A DNA stretch of 9,410 nt, from positions 1 through 9,410 of the forward strand of contig DCHR01000008.1 of assembly GCA_002315375.1 (NCBI GenBank), read 5' to 3'. This document shows, in pieces, positions 4,426 to 9,410 of this stretch (the stretch's first letter is position 1; each line of letters starts with the position of its first letter). The notes below the pieces were generated by a model. That model was not told the origin of the DNA. It was given only the letters and a program-made list of their open reading frames with translations, and did no database searches. The position numbers were made by a program, and so were the translations under genes. This stretch comes from Treponema sp. UBA1747 (GTDB lineage Bacteria; Spirochaetota; Spirochaetia; Treponematales; Treponemataceae).

Positions 4426-7143
4426 TTAATCATCAAAGGTTTTAATTTTTTCACTTGGATCAACAGGACCTTCATGTTTTCTGAAAGTAATGTCTTTCAT
4501 TTTCAGACCTTTGGCATTTACTGCCAGTCTCAGAACAGTAAAGCGTTCATGGAAGCGTACGACTTTTGAAATCTCACTTACTTTTCCGCCTGTTCCGTGG
4601 AAGGTCATTGTACTGATTGGGAATCCGTTAAAAATTAAGGTACATGGAAGCTGAGCAACTTCACCCATTTCGGAACTTGCACGAACAGTTAATCTGTAGA
4701 ATCCAGGTTCTGTTACATCGAAAGCAAAAACATAAGTCGTTCCGATGTCGCTTTCCGGAATTGAAAGATCAACTGTCTTTTCTTTTCCAAGAACCTGATA
4801 TTCAACATTGCTCATATCAACATCATCTGCGTCTTCAGGTTTATTCAAAATTTCTACTTCAGTTTTTTCTCCAATAGATCGCTTAAAGGCTTCTGACTTA
4901 AGAACGTAACGGCATACATTCATTGCTGCACGCTGAAGTTCAGCTCTTGTAATAGTCCCTGCTGCAAGGGCTTCAATTGTATTGTCTCCTGAAGCATTTG
5001 TTTCTCCGTTCGGACAAACCATGTACAAATCGTTCTGACTGCGAACCATTTTGTCAAAGTCTGTATTTCCCATGGTTCCCTTTTCATCCATGGTAATTGA
5101 AGCCCACCAGTCAGTCATTACGATACCTTTGAAGCCCCACTCTTTTCTAAGAATTGTGGTACAAAGATCATAATTAGCAGAAGTATAAGTTCCGTTCAGC
5201 TGTCCGTAGGTTGTCATGATTGAATCACAGCTTCCGGTTTTTACACAGATTTCAAATGCTTTAAGGTAGATTTCACGAAGTGCCCTTTCAGAAATAACTG
5301 AATCCACTGAACGACGCTTAAGTTCCTGGTTGTTCCCTGCAAAATGTTTCAGAGTTCCCCCCGCTCCCATTCTGCGCATTCCTTTAAGCTGTGCATCTGC
5401 AATGAAACCAGTAAGAACCGGGTCTTCAGAAAAATATTCGAAATTTCGACCGTTCAGAGGATGTCGGTGAATATTGATTCCTGGTCCAAGAAGACATTCT
5501 ACGTTGTTGCTTACCATTTCAAGACCAAGAAATTCAAAAAGTTCTTCATTCAGTTTTTTATTGAAAGTACAGGCAAGCATTGTTCCATTTGGAATACTGA
5601 AGGCTTTGGTTCCGCAGTCCAGGCGCATTCCCGAAGGACCGTCGTCACAACAGCAGACCGCAATTCCTTTCTCCCTCAAAGCTTTAGAAACACCGCCAAA
5701 AGCAGATGCTGTACCCGGAGTAACCAGCGAACTTCCCATTCCTTCACCACGAATAATGGAAGCAAGTTCATCATCATTAAGCTGTGCAACAAAAGTTTCA
5801 AGAGAAGCAGTTCCGTCATATACAGCTTTGAGTTTTATACCTTTATCACCAGTGAAAGGAATTTCTGGCGGAAGTTCTGCCATAATACGTGCTTCAAGAT
5901 TATCTGAATTTTCAAAAACAGGATTACACTTTTCTATTACAATTTCTGGAAGCTGAATGCTTGCGGCAACTTTTGCTTCGCGAACATTGTTTCCGATGAA
6001 GAAATCGTAATGACCGGCTTCAAGAATCCATGCACTCTTATTTCCTGTAAGCCCCTTATCATCATAAGAAGCAAAACTGTAGAAAGGAATATCAAAAGAA
6101 ATGATTTCTTCAGCACCCGGTTCAAGTACAGAGGTTTTTTCAAAATCTGCAAGAACCCGGTCAGCTTTTTTCAATTTTCCTTCAGGAGCTTTTACATAAA
6201 CCTGAACAGTTTCCTTTCCTGAAACTTTCCCGATATTTTTCACGCAAACTTTAAATGTGATTTTCTTTTCATTTTCCTTCACATTCACATCAAAAGAATT
6301 CATTTCAAAATCGGTGTAACTGAGTCCGTAACCAAAAGGATAGCAAACTTTGTCTCTGGCAGAAGTTTCAAAATATCTGTAACCTACAAAAATATCATCT
6401 TCATATTTATTGCGGACTGGGTCCCCGAAAGTTTTATCACTTAAAAAATCGTGAATCGAATAAGCAATAGTATCTGAAAGATGACCTGAAGGGCTCACTT
6501 TTCCTGTAAGTACATCTGCAGTTCCCAGACCGCCAACCATTCCGCCCTGCCATACATACATCAGAGCATCCGGTTTTACTTCGCCAAAGAAATTCATATC
6601 AATGATTCCGCCAACATTCAGAAGAACAACAACTTTTCCAAATGCCTTGCGAATCAGGCGGAGATTTTCTTTTTCAATATCTGTAAGACAATAAGAACCT
6701 TCAGTTTCACTGGCATCCTTATCTTCGCCTGCTGTTCGTCCAATAATTAAAATTGCAGCGTCAGATTCTTTTGCAGCATCAGAAACAATCTCTTCTGTAA
6801 GGGGCATTTCTTTCTGGCTCCAGGGCTCCATTCCCCAGCCAAGCCCGGTATCATAAGGATTTTGTTTTTCCCATTCAGCATAAACTGCTTCCAGTTTTTC
6901 ATTAACTTTTACAAGACCGCTTTCCTTAAGCCCTTCAGGAATTCCTGTAACATGAGAAACATTTACCATTCCCCCGGAACCCGTTCCCGACTTGTAATAA
7001 TGAGTCTGAATTCGCCCGAAAATCGAAACCTTTGCATCACGTGACAAAGGAAGAACGCCGTTGTTTTCCAGAAGAACACATCCTTCAGCAACCGCCTGTC
7101 TTGCACATTCTATATATTTATTCCAGTCCAAAGTTTTTTTCAT
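4426..7143 (-). CDS. domain-permuted GH3 beta-glucosidase with C-terminal beta-sandwich
   Basis: Glycoside hydrolase family 3 enzyme of 905 residues, probably cytoplasmic because no signal peptide is seen. The domain order is reversed relative to classical GH3: first the alpha/beta sandwich (about 1-230) with the likely acid/base Glu140 in AGEDKD, then a fibronectin-III-like domain (270-395, starting YPFGYGLSYTDFE), then the TIM barrel (450-760). The barrel carries DDGPSGMR (500-507), GPGINIHRHPLNGRNFEYF (553-571), KHFAGNNQE (599-607) and the nucleophile Asp678 in GIVMTDWW. A tail domain (about 795-890) looks like a CBM6-type sandwich. This order is known in rumen enzymes such as those of Ruminococcus albus and Butyrivibrio. 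AGGAG lies seven bases before the ATG. Likely substrates are cellobiose or other short beta-glucosides; specificity cannot be read from sequence. Confidence 0.92.
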   Translation of the reverse strand: MKKTLDWNKYIECARQAVAEGCVLLENNGVLPLSRDAKVSIFGRIQTHYYKSGTGSGGMVNVSHVTGIPEGLKESGLVKVNEKLEAVYAEWEKQNPYDTGLGWGMEPWSQKEMPLTEEIVSDAAKESDAAILIIGRTAGEDKDASETEGSYCLTDIEKENLRLIRKAFGKVVVLLNVGGIIDMNFFGEVKPDALMYVWQGGMVGGLGTADVLTGKVSPSGHLSDTIAYSIHDFLSDKTFGDPVRNKYEDDIFVGYRYFETSARDKVCYPFGYGLSYTDFEMNSFDVNVKENEKKITFKVCVKNIGKVSGKETVQVYVKAPEGKLKKADRVLADFEKTSVLEPGAEEIISFDIPFYSFASYDDKGLTGNKSAWILEAGHYDFFIGNNVREAKVAASIQLPEIVIEKCNPVFENSDNLEARIMAELPPEIPFTGDKGIKLKAVYDGTASLETFVAQLNDDELASIIRGEGMGSSLVTPGTASAFGGVSKALREKGIAVCCCDDGPSGMRLDCGTKAFSIPNGTMLACTFNKKLNEELFEFLGLEMVSNNVECLLGPGINIHRHPLNGRNFEYFSEDPVLTGFIADAQLKGMRRMGAGGTLKHFAGNNQELKRRSVDSVISERALREIYLKAFEICVKTGSCDSIMTTYGQLNGTYTSANYDLCTTILRKEWGFKGIVMTDWWASITMDEKGTMGNTDFDKMVRSQNDLYMVCPNGETNASGDNTIEALAAGTITRAELQRAAMNVCRYVLKSEAFKRSIGEKTEVEILNKPEDADDVDMSNVEYQVLGKEKTVDLSIPESDIGTTYVFAFDVTEPGFYRLTVRASSEMGEVAQLPCTLIFNGFPISTMTFHGTGGKVSEISKVVRFHERFTVLRLAVNAKGLKMKDITFRKHEGPVDPSEKIKTFDD

Positions 7144-7165
7144 TTAAATTTCTCCTGAAAATCAC

Positions 7166-8071
7166 TTACGCCATGTTCCTGTAATCTCTTGGAGTCATGT
7201 TCATGCGGCGATGGAACAATTCCGTAAAGTAGCTTGAACTTTCAAAACCGCATGCCAGAGAGATTTCTGTAATGCTCATATCAGTATGGGCAATAAGGTC
7301 TGTGCTTTTAGTAATTCTATAATCATTCAGATATTCAATAGGAGTCTTGTTCATATAACGCTTGAAAAGTTCACAGGCCTGACTACGGCACACGATTCCG
7401 GCTTCTGCAATATCATCAAGAGTAATTTTTTCAGCATAATTTTTCTGAACGAAACCTGTCATACGACGCATTGTTTCCAGTTTTTTCTTACTGGCCGAAG
7501 AAAGAGGATTATCCATATTCTGAACTCGAAGGGCCAGGTGCATAAGCAGTTTATACATAAGAGCTTTTATTTCCAGTTCATGGCCAAAGGCTTTTTCACC
7601 GTTTTCGTCTTTTGAATTTGCGCGAACTGAATTTACAACACAGTCAATAATCTGCTTCTCGCGAATGTTATCTATGGACATAACAATATAAGGAGGCACT
7701 TTTGGAGAGCTGACTTCTTTTATATATTTTTCAGAAACACGCCAGTCAAAAAGCCCCGGATGAACAATAAGACAATAAAACTCGCTGTCTACAGTATCTT
7801 TCTGATAGGTGTAATGCATCTGCCGTGAGTTGATGAAAATCAATTCGCCTTCGCTGATTTTTACTTCTTCACCGTTTACACTGTAATACATATGTCCTTT
7901 TGAACAGTAAGCCAGTTCCAGATCTGTATGCCAGTGATTAATATAAGCACGGGGACGGCTGTACCAGCTGGAGCAGATTGTCTTTACCGGAAGAGATTCA
8001 TTTTCATAACGGACAATTTCTGAACCGTCATCCTGCACATTCGGAAAATATTGTTGATATTGAACACTCAT
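7166..8071 (-). CDS. AraC-family transcriptional regulator with N-terminal cupin
   Basis: Regulator of 301 residues, typical of AraC/XylS proteins controlling sugar utilisation. The N-terminal half holds a cupin-type sensor (HWHTDLELAYCSKG at 46-59 through EGELIFINSRQMHYT at 74-88), where a sugar would bind. The C-terminal 100 residues form the two-helix-turn-helix DNA-binding domain: first helix pair around 217-237 (TLDDIAEAG), second around 266-289 (SITEISLACGFESSSYFTELF), ending MTPRDYRNM. It is 22 bases upstream of the beta-glucosidase on the same strand, so it is probably co-transcribed with it and controls it. The ATG has no Shine-Dalgarno; a -10-like TATATT (8078-8083) six bases upstream hints at a leaderless start. 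The effector is inferred to be a beta-glucoside. Confidence 0.9.
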   Translation of the reverse strand: MSVQYQQYFPNVQDDGSEIVRYENESLPVKTICSSWYSRPRAYINHWHTDLELAYCSKGHMYYSVNGEEVKISEGELIFINSRQMHYTYQKDTVDSEFYCLIVHPGLFDWRVSEKYIKEVSSPKVPPYIVMSIDNIREKQIIDCVVNSVRANSKDENGEKAFGHELEIKALMYKLLMHLALRVQNMDNPLSSASKKKLETMRRMTGFVQKNYAEKITLDDIAEAGIVCRSQACELFKRYMNKTPIEYLNDYRITKSTDLIAHTDMSITEISLACGFESSSYFTELFHRRMNMTPRDYRNMA

Positions 8072-8077
8072 ACTATC

Positions 8078-8083
8078 AATATA
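8078..8083 (-). promoter_or_regulatory. candidate -10 element for araC-bgl, possible leaderless start
   Basis: TATATT on the minus strand (5 of 6 matches to TATAAT), with exactly six bases between it and the A of the araC-type gene's ATG. Initiation at the usual distance would therefore fall on that A. No good -35 hexamer is found 16-18 bp upstream, where there is a pyrimidine-rich tract, as expected if an activator is needed. Low confidence. Confidence 0.3.
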
Positions 8084-8139
8084 TGCGATTTTTTGTAAAA
8101 AAGAAAAGAGAAATTTTAATTTTTTATAACAAAATTACA

Positions 8140-8179
8140 GAATTTAAGGTTCTGCGGGGGAATTTAGGGGTCTGTCCCC
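8140..8179. repeat. imperfect tandem direct repeat, 20-bp period
   Basis: GAATTTAAGGTTCTG (8140-8154) and GAATTTAGGGGTCTG (8160-8174) match at 13 of 15 positions with a 20-bp period, about two helical turns. It lies 69-108 bp upstream of the AraC-type gene's start. AraC proteins commonly bind direct repeats with such spacing, so this could be an operator. The right copy is also part of the GGGGTCTGTCCCC hairpin, so it may instead belong to the REP-like element. Confidence 0.35.
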
Positions 8180-8180
8180 T
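8166..8180. repeat. short palindromic REP-like hairpin
   Basis: AGGGG (8166-8170), loop TCTGT, CCCCT (8176-8180), a perfect 5-bp GC-rich stem with no following T-run on either strand. Its GGGGTCTG octamer also occurs at 43-50. From memory, GGGGTCTGTCCCC-like palindromes are dispersed in several bacterial genomes; that could not be checked here. Confidence 0.4.
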
Positions 8181-8196
8181 CTGTACACCAAAGGAT

Positions 8197-8233
8197 AAAA
8201 AAAAATCCCCGGCCTTCGAATGAAAACCGGGGA
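8197..8233 (-). terminator. intrinsic terminator of the pyruvate formate-lyase gene
   Basis: Read on the minus strand, TCCCCGG (arm 8227-8233) pairs with CCGGGGA (arm 8206-8212) over seven bases, with a 14-nt loop containing the palindrome TTCGAA, followed at once by nine T's (8205 down to 8197). It lies about 60 bases after the stop codon. This separates pfl from the AraC-type gene downstream. Confidence 0.85.
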
Positions 8234-8240
8234 ATATTCA

Positions 8241-8265
8241 GGTGGTTTCGACAAGCTCAACCACC
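8241..8265. repeat. REP-like palindrome with TCGACAAGCTC core
   Basis: GGTGGTT (8241-8247) and AACCACC (8259-8265) are perfect 7-bp inverted repeats around the 11-base centre TCGACAAGCTC. From memory, the minus-strand core GAGCTTGTCGAAACC matches a short hairpin motif scattered through intergenic regions of many bacteria. In the transcript it lies between the pfl stop codon and the terminator, where it could stabilise the 3' end. It is tentatively called a repeat because only one copy is visible here. Confidence 0.5.
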
Positions 8266-8291
8266 GTCAGCCTATACTAACAGACCGCACT

Positions 8292-9410
8292 CTACAGAGC
8301 GGCGTGACATGTACGTGCGATAACGTCGTCCTGCTGTTCTTTTGTAAGGTTGATGAAGCGAACTGCGTAACCTGAAACGCGAACTGTGAAGTTAGCATAT
8401 TCTGGTTTGTCAGGGTGAGCCTGGCAGTCCTTAAGTTTTTCAACACCGAATACGTTTACGTTCAGGTGGTGTGATCCCTGTGAGAAGTATCCGTCCAAAA
8501 CGTTTACGAGGTTTGCAACCTGTTCAGTTTCGTCATGTCCGAGAGCTGTTGGGTTGATTGTCTGTGTGTTAGAAATACCATCAAGAGCATACTTGTATGG
8601 AACTTTAGCAACAGAGTTCAGAGATTTTACGAGACCCTTTGTTTCTGCACCGTATGAAGGGTTAGCTCCTGGTGAGAATGGTTCTCCTGCTTTACGTCCG
8701 TCAGGCAGAGATCCTGTAGCCTTTCCGTATACAACGTTTGAAGTAATTGTAAGGATAGATGTTGAAGGTTCTGCATCGCGGTATGTTGGATGTTTTTCGA
8801 TTTTTGCCATGAATGATTTCAGCAGGTTTACTGCGATTTCATCAGCACGGTCATCATCCTGTCCGTAACGTGGGAAGTCACCTTCAATTTCGAAGTCTTT
8901 TGCAAGACCCTTAACTGTTTCAATAACTTCACCTGTTTTCTTGTTCTTAACCTGAACATCTTCACGGATAACCTTAACTTTTGCATATTTGATAGCAGAA
9001 AGTGAGTCTACAACGTGAGAGAATCCGGCAATACCTGTAGCGAATGTGCGTTTCAGGTTTGTATCTTCAAGAGCAAGTTCTGCAGCTTCGTAGTAGTATT
9101 TGTCGTGCATGTAGTGGATTGCGTTCAGTGTATTTACATACAGGTCAGCAAGCCATTCCAGCATCTGATCGTACTTGCGCATAACTTCATTGTAATCAAG
9201 GTATTCTGAAGTAATTGGTGCAAGTTCTGGTCCAACCTGTACACCAGGTGTGAGACCTGCAGCTTCGTCACGTCCACCGTTGATAGCGTAAAGGAGTGCT
9301 TTAGCCAGGTTAGCGCGAGCTCCGAAGAACTGCATTTCTTTACCAGTCTGAGTTGCTGAAACACAGCAGCAGATTGAGTAGTCATCACCCCAGATTGGGC
9401 GCATGATTTC
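8292..9410 (-). CDS. pflB: pyruvate formate-lyase (formate C-acetyltransferase), C-terminal part
   Basis: The reading frame runs off the right edge; 372 C-terminal residues are present, about half of a normal 740-760-residue enzyme. PFL converts pyruvate and CoA to acetyl-CoA and formate in anaerobic fermentation, in the cytoplasm. The catalytic cysteine pair is in SICCCVSATQTGK (codons 9363-9371 encode three successive Cys; the last two match the E. coli Cys418-Cys419). GKEMQFFGARANLAK, HYMHDKYYYEA and TITSNVVYGK follow. The glycyl-radical site RVSGYAVRF near the end carries its glycine at 8370-8372, about 27 residues before the C-terminus. An internal methionine at 9404 is not the start; the upstream codons continue in frame. 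The activating-enzyme gene pflA is not downstream: a terminator follows. The close match to true PFL, including the cysteine pair, argues against a glycerol dehydratase relative. Confidence 0.95.
   Translation of the reverse strand, partial: EIMRPIWGDDYSICCCVSATQTGKEMQFFGARANLAKALLYAINGGRDEAAGLTPGVQVGPELAPITSEYLDYNEVMRKYDQMLEWLADLYVNTLNAIHYMHDKYYYEAAELALEDTNLKRTFATGIAGFSHVVDSLSAIKYAKVKVIREDVQVKNKKTGEVIETVKGLAKDFEIEGDFPRYGQDDDRADEIAVNLLKSFMAKIEKHPTYRDAEPSTSILTITSNVVYGKATGSLPDGRKAGEPFSPGANPSYGAETKGLVKSLNSVAKVPYKYALDGISNTQTINPTALGHDETEQVANLVNVLDGYFSQGSHHLNVNVFGVEKLKDCQAHPDKPEYANFTVRVSGYAVRFINLTKEQQDDVIARTCHAAL

Noticed and set aside
5344..5956. Long plus-strand frames of 187 and 160 codons opposite the GH3 gene
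   Set aside because: They are antisense shadows of a strongly conserved enzyme region, overlap one another, and their residues show no domain-like pattern.
1..9410. CRISPR array, insertion sequence, phage or defence cassette
   Set aside because: No regularly spaced repeats, transposase or integrase motifs, or recognisable defence proteins occur in any frame read; all large genes have ordinary housekeeping or metabolic assignments.

Overview
The window looks like an ordinary chromosomal stretch of an AT-rich, anaerobic, fermentative bacterium. A host-associated Treponema-like spirochaete fits best: it carries an oxygen-sensitive pyruvate formate-lyase, a GH3 beta-glucosidase with an AraC regulator, a chemoreceptor and a DegV protein. 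The taxonomic call is an inference from gene content and codon style; no rRNA or marker gene is present to confirm it.

Layout, left to right. Positions 1-164 hold no complete gene, only a GC-rich, hairpin-bearing stretch (1-100) with an uninterrupted plus frame, then AT-rich sequence. On the minus strand follow a YhhQ-family queuosine-precursor transporter (165-875), which has its own strong promoter and a structured leader of about 95 nt, and a chemoreceptor (986-2863) with six predicted membrane segments and no large extracytoplasmic sensor domain. A compact intergenic region (2864-3019) with two perfect dyads separates it from a divergent plus-strand group: a 49-residue one-helix membrane protein (3020-3169), a DegV-family fatty-acid-binding protein (3234-4118) and a small eight-cysteine zinc-ribbon-like protein (4122-4409), whose start lies three bases after the degV stop.

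From 4426 everything is on the minus strand again. A 905-residue domain-permuted GH3 beta-glucosidase (4426-7143) lies 22 bases downstream of an AraC-type regulator (7166-8071), so the two probably form a carbohydrate-responsive unit transcribed regulator first. Upstream of it, 8072-8291 is gene-free but contains a 20-bp-period direct repeat, two short REP-like hairpins and a clear intrinsic terminator for the last gene. That gene is the C-terminal part of pyruvate formate-lyase (8292 to the window edge), with its active-site cysteines and glycyl-radical motif visible.

How the genes work together: the GH3 enzyme would release glucose in the cytoplasm from imported beta-glucosides, and PFL would convert the resulting pyruvate to acetyl-CoA and formate. 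The DegV protein would supply fatty acids to phospholipid synthesis if a FakA kinase is encoded elsewhere. No mobile element, CRISPR array, defence cassette or convincing new multi-gene system was seen. The items most worth a second look are the yhhQ leader, the dyad-rich mcp/small-protein intergenic region, the six-helix chemoreceptor, the DegV protein lacking the usual C-terminal histidine and coupled to a zinc-ribbon protein, and the REP-like hairpins after pflB.
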